64,000 bases of DNA from Phoma sp. XZ068 (taxonomy: Eukaryota; Ascomycota; Dothideomycetes; Pleosporales; Didymellaceae): the NCBI GenBank assembly GCA_004835665.1, contig RBKR01000001.1, positions 806,001-870,000 of the forward strand, read 5' to 3'. The notes beneath the pieces are model-generated. The model was not told the origin of the DNA and searched no databases. It saw only the letters and a program-made list of their open reading frames with translations. Below are positions 1 through 11,268 of the stretch, one piece after another (the stretch's first letter is position 1; every line of letters begins with the position of its first letter). The translations under genes and the position numbers were made by a program.

Positions 1-109
1 CGCTTACAGCAACCAATGAACTACATCTATTCAACGATTACGGGTATAACCGTTGTACACATCAGCACGTGAAAACAGAGGTTCACACAGCCGGCAAGAA
101 AAGCTGCGA

Positions 110-1907
110 CTACATCACAACCGGATAGCGACTCCTAGCTCGAATCTTCGGGCCCCACTTGTAGAATACCCAGGGTATTGGTAACATAAGCACCGACAGG
201 AACCCCAGAAGGGATGTCGCCCACGATATGCCAAGCGCTGAGTACACTGATACGACAGTCAGCTGACGTGCTTTGATCTTTGTGATTAGCATTGAGATGC
301 GGGACACTTACTCTGCACAGTGAACAACGGAAACACGGCTCCAAGCGTGTACCGCATGAGGCCATTCGCTGCAACGGCCGACGCGCCGTTCAGCGGTCCG
401 TACACGTCCACCATATACAATGCCGCGCTTGTCTGTCGGAACAGCGTCAGTGATGAATTCGTTCACACTAAAGTTTGGGGAGAAACTCACAAACAAACAC
501 AGATTTCCCCATGCAAACGGCACGCTGCCAACCAGCACAACTGCCCAATGCGCGCCCTTTCCAGCACTCCAACCAACCCAGAACAACCCTACCAGAACTC
601 CAGCACTGCCCATCATAGCGTTGTATAAACGGTGCTCGGGCGCAGCGTTGGTCTCGCCTCGAGCGAGCGCTGCCCGGTGTTGCGCTTGGTACATGAAGTG
701 GTCGATTAGCACGCCAGTGAGTCCACCGAGCAGGACACCAAGGCCGATGGCAAGGAAAGTCAGACCGGATTGGGAGGTGCTGAAGGAGTAGGGTGGGCGG
801 GAGAAGATGAAAGGGAAGGCAGCGAAGAAGAGGAAGAGGACGCCGAAAGCAAAGGCGGTGTATAACGAGAGAAAGAAGACTACTGGCTATTTCGGAGTCA
901 GTCATGGGTATCGGACTCTTGTGTTGATAGGGGCATACATACCTCTGTGACCAACATGTGCATTGGGCGGAAGAAGTTTGTGATGATTGCACGTTTCATT
1001 GCCACTGCTCCAGGGGCGCCAATTGGTTTCGTATTCAACCCGAGTTTCTTTGCTCGTCGAGCTAGGATAATGGGTTTGTAAGTTTCTCTCATCGGTATGG
1101 AGGGAACGAATACAGCCAGCGTGATGAAAATCATACACCACTGCGACCACTGCCATCCCTTATACTGTGCTGCGAAACCGCCAACAACGGGTCTGGAGGA
1201 AGTCAGTATCTCAATGCCTTCTGATTTGAACTTCCAACCTACCCCAATGACGGCCCAGCAAATGGCGCCATCAAGAACACAGCCGTGATCTTCGCACGCT
1301 GATGCGGCGGGAACAAGTCCGCACTACTCCCCGCCCCGACCGCAAGCGCAGGACTTCCTACAAGGCCAGCAAAGAATCGGCATACGACCAAGCTGGCGAA
1401 GCTCTTGCTGAATCCCGCGCCGAGCGTAAATAGCATGAAGATCGGCGATGAACCGAGATACACTATCTTTCTCCCGTACTTCTCGCTCAAAGGCGCAGAC
1501 ATAATCGGTCCAAAACCAAGTCCGAGGGTGTATACTGTGATGCCTACCAATGCTGCTGTGCGCGAGACGTTGAATTCTGCCATGATGTCTGCAACAGCTG
1601 GTGTGTAGACTGATGTGCCGAACGTTCTGCGTTCGATTAGTACGATCATATAATTTTCATTGACATTTTGGTCTTACACAGCGAATCCGAACAGACCTGG
1701 CATTGTCCCGCCATAGATTCGTAGCCATAAAGGCCAGTTATGCGGGTTATCTGGGTCATCTGCTCCACTCCAGTCTGCTGCTGGAGGTGCTGATTGCGGA
1801 GTTGTATCCTGTTTCTCGGTATCTGTCATATCTGTTGAGAGCGACTCAGCGCGGTCGACGCGCTGATTGTTGGCGGACTCGTTTTCCTGGGTTTCAACCG
1901 TCGACAT
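110..1907 (-). CDS. MFS transporter, DHA1-type (drug/polyamine:H+ antiporter-like)
   Basis: Six exons read on the minus strand: 1907-1678, 1626-1243, 1192-943, 886-491, 432-312 and 246-110. They sum to 1518 bases, an exact number of codons (505 aa). All five introns are GT-AG and 47-65 bases long; the first has a clear TACTAAT-like branch site. The N-terminal ~75 residues are polar and end in a DDPDNPHNWP motif typical of fungal DHA1 transporters. Membrane segments follow, with a loop 2-3 motif resembling LSEKYGRK and the helix 5 stretch APFAGPSLGPVVGG. The C-terminus YKWGPKIRARSRYP is also characteristic. The family exports drugs, toxins or polyamines at the plasma membrane by proton antiport; the substrate cannot be told. 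An open frame extends upstream to 1997 but begins with GTG, so the ATG at 1907 was chosen. Confidence 0.88.
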
Positions 1908-3603
1908 GTCTTCACAGGCGTTGCGCGTATGAGAGGTGAAAGGGTGGAGACTTTCTACGATGGATATCAACTTATTGCTGCTCTGTCTTGTGCTCACAGT
2001 ATATGTATAGTCAACTCCCTAGAGCGTGGGGATAACGCTTACCAATACTAAAAGCGATGCATACTTACACTAACGTCCCCACCTGGCTTCGCGATACCTT
2101 ACCTTCGGCCGTAACCTATGATGTGCTTCTTGTGCGTATGACAAAAGAGCTGTTGTTATGGTTTATTGAGAGTCTTTCTCTCGGTTCGATCACTCATCAA
2201 TCATATTGCAGGGCGTGTAGCCGTGACTTCGGTTGGTGCACGTTGAACTAAGGAGGCGCTATCCGAGATGGTAGCAAGTGTATAGTAATCAGCGCTGATA
2301 TGCGTACTCCGCCATTGACAACGCCCGAACTCGCATATAAATCGGAGAAAAGTCAATTTCAGAGTGTATGCCTCTCTGTAAACGGTTTGATGCGAAACAC
2401 TCAATTGATGCGCGTGAGGTTCATTCACGGTGATTAGTAAAGGGATGCATTTGGTGAGGTGGAGATGACATCATTCAGGCTAGCAAACGGTCAGCCGCAA
2501 CCAACCTCATGTCTTGTTCTTATTTCCGAACGCACGCATCGATAGTTACACCAGGTATTCACAGTAAAAGCAACACTGACTCTGAACTACAGGTAGCAGT
2601 AATGAATGATGTCGCTTGTGCGAGCAGCAGTGACTCGTGCTTCTCTCGAGGTAAATTACCGAGATGTTCCACAAGTTCCTTAAAGCGCTGACCATAATAG
2701 TAAGGTCGGACTGGTGGACCAGCTAAGGTAGTAAGTTCAGGTGCTCACACTTCTACGCATCGCATGTCATCGATGGTTCATGCGAGTATGGAGCCCGGAC
2801 AACAAATGATGCCAGATGCAAATTCAAAACATAAAGATATGAAGTACTCACCAAATGATAAAGTCTATTCTCTCTAACCACTAGCTTTCCTTATCCTGTA
2901 TGAATGAGCTGCGACGTCTACGATATTGCAAAACAGTGTGATATAAGCGATGCTGAGGCTGATGTTTGCTTAATTCTTGATCAATTTCAGCAAGACAGGC
3001 CTCCTTGTGGTATTTAGATTGGGCCACCCATGTTTGTGATGCTTTCGATACCAGGAGCTCTGGAAATCCTCTATTAGTTGGTGGTCCGTCACAATCAGTG
3101 GTTGTCCAGACCTTCTGGTGTTCCATTTGAGTTGTGTTCATACCAAGCAAGTCGTAACATCTCCTCGGAAGGAGGAGTACCTTAAGCCTGCGTCATGGAA
3201 AACATTTTCTGTGTCCGTTTTTTTAAATATCCCGGCTCCAGCTTTCCACAGTCGCTCGCTTCTGAACTAAACCGAGTGTGAAGCAAGGGGCCGTGGTCAG
3301 TACCCACGCCCATAGACATGGCTTACGAAGGACTCGAACTGTCCCACAGTTGACTTGTGCGTGGGCCCGAGGAAGCTCGCCTGCAAATTATAAGACTTGT
3401 ACACTACCTAGATAAGCTAAGCATAAGTGGATAAGGAGACGCATAGACCGTGCTCATGGAAAGCATGATTTTTAGGACATGGGATGTATTTCACAACACG
3501 TTCTTTCTTATGTTCAACATGAAATGATTCCTTGAAAAGCTGAGATATTGTCAAATGGTCAATACTCCATAAATATGGTAGGAAAACTAGAATCAGGGGG
3601 ACG
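1908..3603. other. Intergenic stretch, no supported gene
   Basis: No conserved gene was recognised. Short open frames occur on both strands, the longest at 2881-3150 (-), but it starts with TTG and resembles no family I know. At about 3340 on the minus strand there is a TTCGAGTCC string like a tRNA T-loop, but no matching stem or acceptor. Confidence 0.5.
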
Positions 3604-4427
3604 ATGGCCTGGAAGCATCTACAGCTGACACAACCATTAATCTCCCAGATTGGAATTGGACACGGGATTTCTTCGATAGATATCAGGAAGTACTTTGGTG
3701 CAAGTGAACGCACTTCTCATAGTAGTGTTCGCTTCCACTACAATGTTTTCTCAGACCAACAACGTAAGAAAACATCTGCACTGAGCTTCGGAATACCTCT
3801 ATCCCGTCACGGTAGCAAACTTAATGGCCATTACAATCTGAATGTAGCAAGCGTGTGAGGCATATCTGATGCAGGTATTAATGCTGCGCGAGGAACCTTT
3901 TGGCCCTCGTGGCTTGAAGCCAAATGCAGTAGAAATACGACAGAGTGGATTGCGCTAGCAGGCCAAATTACGCTTGAGCCGGATAAAGTCTCCACTTGGA
4001 CTGGCAACTATATGGTCATCAATCAATCAGGTGTCAAATTATTGTTCAAACGACCTGAAAATTCCCCTTTCTATCTCTCTGGTTCCAACGATAATGCAAT
4101 GCATCGGTACGACAAGAAATAGCGCCCAAAGTCGGTACCTTTAAGAGTTTCAATCACATCAAGTTATATGTAATCGACTTGACAATGCAACAAGGCAGTC
4201 GTTGAAGAATTAAGAAATAGTGGAAAAAGCTTGGAGGAGGCCTTGCATGTGATGATGGCTGCATAGGGAAGGTCCCCGCAATCCCTAATCCAGGTTGGGT
4301 TGAGGCGGGCCGTTATGATCCACCCGCCTCGGCGTTCGAGACATACATGGTAACCTCGGAATCGAACAGGAGTCCAGACATGTTTGTAGACCTCACGGCT
4401 ATGAGTTTATACCTAGGTAACGTGTGA
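3604..4427 (+). CDS. Unrecognised four-exon gene or decaying gene
   Basis: An ATG opens at 3604 but the frame meets a TGA at 3856. A spliced model removes all stops: exons 3604-3811, 3875-4030, 4117-4169 and 4221-4427, with introns of 63, 86 and 51 bases. The exons sum to 624 bases (207 aa). The second and last exons look clearly coding, with strings such as FWPSWLEAKCSRNTTEWIA and NPGWVEAGRYDPPASAFETY. The middle donor (GTGTCA) is weak, and the first ~65 residues look less convincing and may hold a different start. No signal peptide is evident. I do not recognise the family. It could instead be a pseudogene whose stops are real. The small secreted protein gene follows 256 bases downstream in the same direction. 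Confidence 0.38.
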
Positions 4428-4584
4428 AGGCTTCCAGTTTGCCGGCCGTTCGTACCACTAGGTGATGCTTGTATGACTTGAGTGCAGTCTCAGGCCTCCA
4501 TCATCCGTCTCTTATGACTAGAGCAATAATACAAGCGGGCTGCACCCTGTGGGTCTTGATAGGTCAAGGCCATGGACAGATATC

Positions 4585-4590
4585 TATAAA
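4585..4590 (+). promoter_or_regulatory. TATA box of the small secreted protein gene
   Basis: A TATAAA string lies 94 bases upstream of the ATG at 4684. The spacing is reasonable for a fungal core promoter with a short 5' UTR. Confidence 0.5.
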
Positions 4591-4683
4591 GTGCGGGAGT
4601 GCGTCGATGCTCTAGACATCATTGCAATCATTTACAGGCACTATCCGCACCTCAATTACTTCACTCACAACTCAACCTTAAGA

Positions 4684-5375
4684 ATGCGTTTCTCCAGTAT
4701 CGTTGCCACTTTGGCCCTCGCTGCTTCAGCTACAGCCTGGAAGATCCCTCGGGGCACTCAGGATGGCGTCTACAAGGTCGAAACCCTCGAAGACGGCAGC
4801 ACTGTCCACACCAAGATCGCCGATGCTGCTGATATCGATCGCTCTCAGCCGGAGGCGCAAGGTGTGAGCCGTATTGTTGATGATGAGTTCTCACTCGAGA
4901 AGCGGTTCAACGACCAAGTCTGGTGTGGCTGCGGTTTCAACATGAACCCTGGTGACTGCGATGCTGCAGTAGCAGACTTGAAGACCCAATTGGTAAGAGA
5001 GACTTTGTTTGCTTTAGATCTATTCATGCGTTAACACTTTTGAAAGCGCCCTTCTATCATCAATGCTGGAATGTCCTACTACTCCATTCGAGGCGCAGTT
5101 GTCGCTTTTGCTTGCAACGCCGGTCGCAGTAACTGGTTGCTTTTCCCTTCTACTTTTGGAGACTCTCTCGCAGACATCACGAGCAAGTGTGGCCGGTACA
5201 TTGCGGGCGCTAAGCAGGCTGGAGACGATGGTCAAGCACTGCTTTCTGGATACCAACGCTGGGGCGGTAATGTAAGTGTACTTGTTTAATTTTGGTAACT
5301 CGCAACTTGAACTGACAAAACTTTCAGGACGACTTCTGTGGTGGTGCTCGCAGCTCCCCAGCCAACCACTGCTAA
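4684..5375 (+). CDS. Small secreted cysteine-rich protein, Kex2-processed (effector-like)
   Basis: Three exons, 4684-4992, 5047-5271 and 5328-5375, give 193 aa with GT-AG introns of 54 and 56 bases. Residues 1-18 form a signal peptide ending near ATAW. A pro-region runs to a Lys-Arg dibasic site at 73-74 (SLEKR), the expected Kex2 cut. The mature part of ~119 residues carries seven cysteines (about 81, 83, 92, 126, 151, 182 and 193) and ends in Cys. Small size, prepro structure and many cysteines are what fungal secreted effectors or antimicrobial-type proteins look like, but I recognise no named family and propose no activity. The ATG follows an A-rich leader and a TATA box. The odd cysteine number could mean one free thiol or dimer formation. 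Confidence 0.82.
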
Positions 5376-6153
5376 ATGTATTATACGCTCAGACTGAAGG
5401 CTCGCGACGCGACTTGGCATTGTAGACAGTGTAGTAAATGAGCGGTAGAATTGATTAGAGCAATGTAGACTAATCGATGCACAAAGTCCGCAGTGATAAA
5501 AAGAACAGACCTTCGGGATCTTAGATGCGTGGTTTGCTCGATGCATTGATTCCATATCTGTTTGTGTATTTGCATAGTCCTGCATGCGCTAAGTTCCAAC
5601 GCCAAAGATGTACAGAGGAAACTAGAGAGAACAAATATTGCAGATGTGAGGGGGTAAAAATTGAATCATGTCAGAAGCGTCGACACTGACACCACCAGAC
5701 AGGTATTTAGCACGCTCTGACCAATGAAAACATCAATTTCCAGCACCTGATGCTGCCTTATGTTCTTTATACCATGCATTGGCAGCCACAGTGTACTCGT
5801 ACTTCTGGTTATTACCCCAATTTTTGAGCTTCTAGTATCAGCCTGAAATTTCTGCGGCTGTAGCGGCGCTGCCCAGCTGTTAACGTTGATAGCCGGACAA
5901 CTACCTGACAGTCCTTAGTAAGCCCAGTTCTGGTTTTTGAGGCTCTTGGCAAGCCGTACGTCAAAGGTGCGAAAGTATACTAGGAAGTAACTACCTGGGT
6001 ATTTCTCTCTTTCTACTGATAGCCGGGAAGAAGTGCCTAGGTAGCTTGGTTAATGCCGATGATGTAGTTACTAGGCTTCCAGCGTGTGAGACGGGAATCG
6101 GACGAGGGCGTGTACGTGGCTCCATTGCGATGTCGCCGACGTTGAGGAAGACC
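5376..6153. other. Intergenic region between convergent genes
   Basis: This stretch separates the stop of the secreted protein gene (+) from the stop of the second MFS gene (-). Only short overlapping open frames occur. I see no gene in it. Confidence 0.6.
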
Positions 6154-7894
6154 TCATTCTGAAGTGCTAGAGCGACCAATTTTCCGGAGTTGTCTTCCCC
6201 AAAACGAGAGTATCACGACAACTGGCACGCCGAACACGAGTGACGCCAAGGCCAGTGTACGGTTGCCCCAGCCATACCCGAGAGTCTTATATATATGAGG
6301 AGCAAAGATGGGCAGCACAAATGCCAACGAGTATGATAACATCCGACTCGCTGCACCTGCAGATGCGCTGTAGTCGCCAAACTCGTCCAGCTGATAAGCA
6401 ATGTTGCCTTGAGCAGCGACAAAACTGCCGAGGGTGAAGATGATAGAACCAAGATCAACAGCCGCACATGGTAAAATATACTTAGCTGACCAGCCATACA
6501 GAAGTAACCCAAGAGGCATGAGAACCATGCCTGAGAGTGTGTATGGCAAACGAAGCTCCGGAGTGCCGTTTCCTCCGTATCGATGGCTTTGACGCTTGTA
6601 TGACCAATCCATAACATGAGCACCGATCTGACCTGCGATGGTAGATCCAAGAGCAATGGAAATGTAGTGTAAGCTGCTGACGAGCTCGGACTGGCTATAT
6701 CTATCTATCCATAGCATAGCATAAGTCGAAAGCATTAGCGAATAAACCCCAAACGAAATGGTTGCGATGAGCGATATTGGCCAGATAATAGGTCGGCGGC
6801 TCAATATCTTTAGAGGACGCATCAGCTGAGGTCCAAGGCGGGCATGCAATGTCTTCTTAGGTCGCTCATGTACTGCTGGGTTTGCTTCAGTGGTAGCCTT
6901 CCGGCGTAGCAGCACAGGGGTGTACGATTCTCGTATGAAGATCAAACCCAAGACGATAGCGGTATCGATGAAGCTCATAATCCAGAATATCCACGACCAA
7001 TGTACAAACTGGGTGATTATACCGCCAATTATGGGTCCGAGTGCGGGACCAACGTATGGTAGGAGTGTTACGATTGCCATCGATTTGCCACGTTCAGACG
7101 TGTCGTACATGTCAGCCATGACGGGACCATTAAGCTAATGCGAAGCTTTGGTCAGAATTTATCTGGAGGAAAGATTTCATGGACTCACTGTCACACCAAC
7201 ACTTGCTTCTGCCCCTGTCATGAAGCGTCCAACTATCATAAGCGATGCAGAGTGACTTGCTGGACAGAGCGCGTCCCAAAGGATATACCATGCGTTGCAG
7301 GCTATCCAAACTCTTTTCCTGCCATGCATCTCCGACATTGCTGCAATGAGGAATGGCGCAAAAGCCATACCAAGAAAGTATGACGACAACGTGATTTGCG
7401 CAGTTGAAGCACTGATCCTCAGGTCATGGGCAATGTCGACCAAGGCCGCAGTGATCATACTGGCAGACATGATTGGTATAAGCTGGCCAAAGGAGAAGAG
7501 AGTTCCGATCATGATCTTACGGTTGGATGACCAGTTGTGGGTCGCTTACCGAAGCCCATGTGCTCTGATCAAGTCAGTCAATAATGAATGAGCTGCACTG
7601 ATTGAATGTAAGATGACTTACACCATGGTCACGACGCAACCGCTCTAACTCATCATCTTCAAATGACCGAGTATTTAAGCCTTCCTCGAACGCAGCAGGT
7701 CCAATGCTCCCTACGCATGATGCATTTTGATGAGACCATTCAAATTCGTCGGTCTCTAGCTCCATTGCCGAGACTAATGAAGGGCTGTTATAAAATATTA
7801 AAAAAAAATGGGGGTGTCTTGTAGTCACTGCAACCACAGACCTGCCATTAAATCCGATCGAAGGCCGGGATGCAGCGAAGTCACGCCCAGACAT
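6154..7894 (-). CDS. MFS transporter, DHA1-type multidrug family
   Basis: Three exons: 7894-7624, 7544-7189 and 7134-6154, 1608 bases or 535 aa. The second intron (7188-7135) is a clean GTGAGT-to-TTAG intron that joins TVT to LNGPVMADMYDTSERGK. The first intron (7623-7545) is less certain: frame continuity demands a GTGTAA donor and an acceptor just before the ATHNWSSNRK stretch. A second possible start is at 7765 (MELETDEFEW). The motif SEMHGRKRVW matches the MFS loop 2-3 signature, and the block PYVGPALGPIIGG is the helix 5 antiporter motif. The product is a plasma-membrane exporter; its substrate is unknown. The nearest upstream coding sequence is 3.4 kb away on the other strand. Confidence 0.84.
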
Positions 7895-10800
7895 CAGCGC
7901 TTATCAGATCAAACTAGAGACTGGACAGACATTCCATCTGATTGTACATGGTGCTCAAGCCAGGCAAGGCGTCCAGATTAGTGGCCAAATTTTGACTTGG
8001 AGGACTTTGATTGGCGAATTCTGGTGTGATAGAGCACGCATAGCATGCTTACGTCTGGAATAGGAAGGTCAAAGGCAAGCGACGAGTTGACTCATAAATG
8101 CAAAAGAACAATCAGTCCATAGGTCTGTTTGACGATTACACAATTTTGGGAAAAATCTCCATAATCATTTGTAGACATGTATAGGGATGCGTGTCCAGAA
8201 TAAGTAGGATATGTGAGCCCGGTTGTGGGTTGTAAGCATGGCCTACACTTTTTCCCAACAGCAGTGCCGTATTGAATGGTTTGGCCGCTGTGAAGAAATA
8301 TACTGGAAGGCCAGCACATGTAGCTGTATTGTGAAATAGGCTTGCTTGGGAGACATGTAAGTACAGACATGCAATAGCTCCTATCTCATAGAACGTGGAA
8401 AGGAAAGTTAGTCACATCACCTCCGTCATCCGAAGTTCGTGATGTGGAGTCGAGGAGTGGTTGCATGCATCAAGCATTTAACACCAATACATTGACAATG
8501 CTCACAATTGCAGATGTGAGGTGAATACTGTATGACTATGTCACGCTTGTTAATAAAAGCTAAGATGAGCGCTTGCGTGTTTTGATTTAAGCTGTGAATC
8601 TGAGAGACGGAGGTTGTTTGAAGTAACATTAATGTGGCGGTGCGTTCGGCAAATCTAGGCGGGCCGACTGCACCTTCCTCCTGATAGTCGTCCGGTGTAC
8701 GTCTTCCGTTTGTCGCTCTTGTCGCCTTACCATTATCTTGCGATACATTGCTTACTCAGCCTATATACCAATCAACGAAGCGATGGCTCTCCCACATGGC
8801 CTTACCATCTGGGTCACATACTCGCCCGAAGTTAGACGGTCCGAAAGGAGTCGTTGCCTTGTATGACCACTACGTCAAAACAACCGAAGCGCTACGGAAA
8901 CTGAGCAATGATCCCCACAACACGATAAGCCACAAGCGAGGTCACGACTACAATGTCTCAGCAAGACACCACACGTTGTGATGTCTCAGAGAGCTCTTGT
9001 CGCCTGCCACGGTGTAAGACATCGCCACGATGACCCACAACCTCAGCCGATTGACTGATGACTCACCTGACGACTTTGCGGCTCGAGATGAGAGCGGTGC
9101 CCGGTTCGGCGGTTGTTGCTACAACTAACATATTCGTCCACCTTGACTATCCACGCCAAGTTTTATTGGAGCGCTGAACTCCGGCTTCGTTCATCACGAC
9201 GACTTAGGGGTTGGATCACCTTCCGTTCCCGCTAGGTCTCATCATGATCATCTATTTGCGCTCATCTCCTGTCCATCACGAGCACTTTTAGACCCGCCGC
9301 CCGCTTTCTGGGGTCGCTACGAAACGCTGGGAACCACTTCCCGGGTCCCCTGGGAAGAAAGGTGGTACAGATGATCTTCGCGAAAAGGCTCGGTATTCGT
9401 GAACGGCGACCTGGAGAGTCCGGCAAGCGGGTACCTGACTGCGGCACGTTTCTCAACATGAATCCTTTAAACGTGGAGAAGCGGTGAGAGCGCCTCTCTG
9501 CGGCGCATGGTAAGCTTCTGGATTGTGTTACCTCCACGCCTACACAATCCATTCACTCGTTCAACTCCGATTCGTGCTGGAACCGGCAGACGTTTACCCT
9601 TTACTTAGCACCCGTAAACCTATACTTTCTACAGTGATTCTCCCTGAAGTATTTGGCAAACCAGCTTCGCTAGGTCCAACTGTTACACAACATGCAGCGA
9701 CAGGGGTATTGCATGATCCGCTACCGAAAAACCGAATCGCCATCGCAATTGCCGCTCTCAGAGCATCGATCTCGCCATTTTGACAACCGAGTTTCTCAAT
9801 CAGCCTGCAAGCTCTACACTGGCGTGATGTCAACTAAGGCAGCGACCAATATATCTCCGAAAGAGAAGACTGACGCAAGTCTAATCTATGATTTGAACGG
9901 CTCCAAGGACTGCAATGTGCATGTTCCCTGCAGCGTTTGTACGACCTAAAGTCTATGGCATTTGCGCCGTTCCAACTGGACAGAACGAGGCCGTCAATGC
10001 GCAGAACTGCAGGGCAACTGCAATCCATCACGGGGCCCTGCAGTTGCTTTGATCGCTCACGATGTTTACGGGAATGGCACGAGCACTTCTTGTGTTGTAT
10101 CTAGGTTGCCTGTCGCCTCACACAAAGCCACCAGCTGGGACTGGTAGTTGCTCTGCGTTCGGTGTCAGCCTTCTCAACATCAACAAATGGAAGATCTATA
10201 TTGGGCTGAAGTGGCTGATGAGACAAAGCTTGACACTTGAGGCTGGATGCTCTGCGTCTTGACGACATTCCCCAATCTATATGGCATGAGTCGGCGCGTA
10301 CCGAGTCCAGTGACAGAGCCTCGAGCTTGGTTACACTACCGCAATAGTTTGCTGAGCCTGCACGCGGGCGAACTTTGCAACGTGCATTGGGTTACACGCA
10401 CGCTCGTCAGTAGTGTTTGCTGACCTGTGTCTCGTGCATCGGCGTCACGGTCGGGATTTATCATCCCAATCCAATCAATCCTTCCGTCATCATGTGAAGG
10501 TTGTTCTACCACCAAAAGGATCGAGCCGCAGGTACGACTTGCAGCGTGCATTTGTTCATTTAGCAATTTGCCCCATAATTTTTGTATGGTAGAACCGTGT
10601 GATTGCTACAGCGATCGAAGTAGATGACAGCGAAGTCGTTTGCTGGTTTGGACTGTCGAACCAGCTAACGTTTATCGTACTCACCTTTACGTATCCTTAG
10701 CCGCGTTTCATAGCTTCTTCGGTATTCGCTTTTAGCTCTATGATGTTTGAGAGAATGATAGGTTGTCTTACACCTGGGCAGCATTAGCAATAAAGAACGT

Positions 10801-11268
10801 GCGAGCGCTATTGATGTGCCGCACAGCCGGCCTTGTCCATAAAATTTACCTATCATCAAGCTTAGCATTTGGAACAAGGCGGGTGCAACTGGTGTCGCAG
10901 GACAAGGCTGTGTACATACACGAGAGATGCTTGCGCAACAAGGTTCATGGCTAGTTCTGAGCTGCGGCCTGGCCATAACCTGCATAAGCGTCTATGCAGC
11001 ACATGTCGACACCGAAAAGGCGCCGGGGTTCAGCTATCAATTTTCGAATTTCGATGTGAAGGTGGGCCAGCACCTGCCTCAAGTTAACAACTTTATAAAT
11101 TGGGGCCTGTCGCTGTTGCTGAAACTGTTTGAAGGTAGGAACTCTATCTGCACTTGCAACACCTCAGCATCCTTCATACTGACTTGTTGGTCTTGCAATA
11201 ACTGTCACATTCACCGTGATCTGCGGCAGCAGTCTTCACGTACCCTTCCACCTGGGAAATTTCACATC
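7895..11268. other. Gene-poor intergenic stretch of 3.4 kb
   Basis: No conserved gene was identified. Open frames of 60-105 codons occur at 8092-8370 (-), 8748-8981 (+), 9262-9552 (-), 9594-9833 (-) and 10665-10985 (-), but none has a recognisable domain and several lack an ATG. An open frame in register with the downstream MFS gene begins at an ATG at 10927, but its translation shows no domain. This block separates two divergent MFS genes. Confidence 0.5.

Noticed and set aside
3330..3350. tRNA-like T-loop string (TTCGAGTCC on the minus strand)
   Set aside because: Flanking bases do not form the T-stem, and no anticodon or acceptor arms are found.
9594..9833. Cysteine-containing open frame (minus strand) considered as a zinc-cluster fragment
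   Set aside because: The cysteine spacing does not match Zn2Cys6 and it begins with TTG.
10927..11268. In-frame ATG extension upstream of the DHA2-type MFS gene
   Set aside because: The added 114 residues show no conserved content; the ATG at 11269 sits before the polar tail typical of the family.
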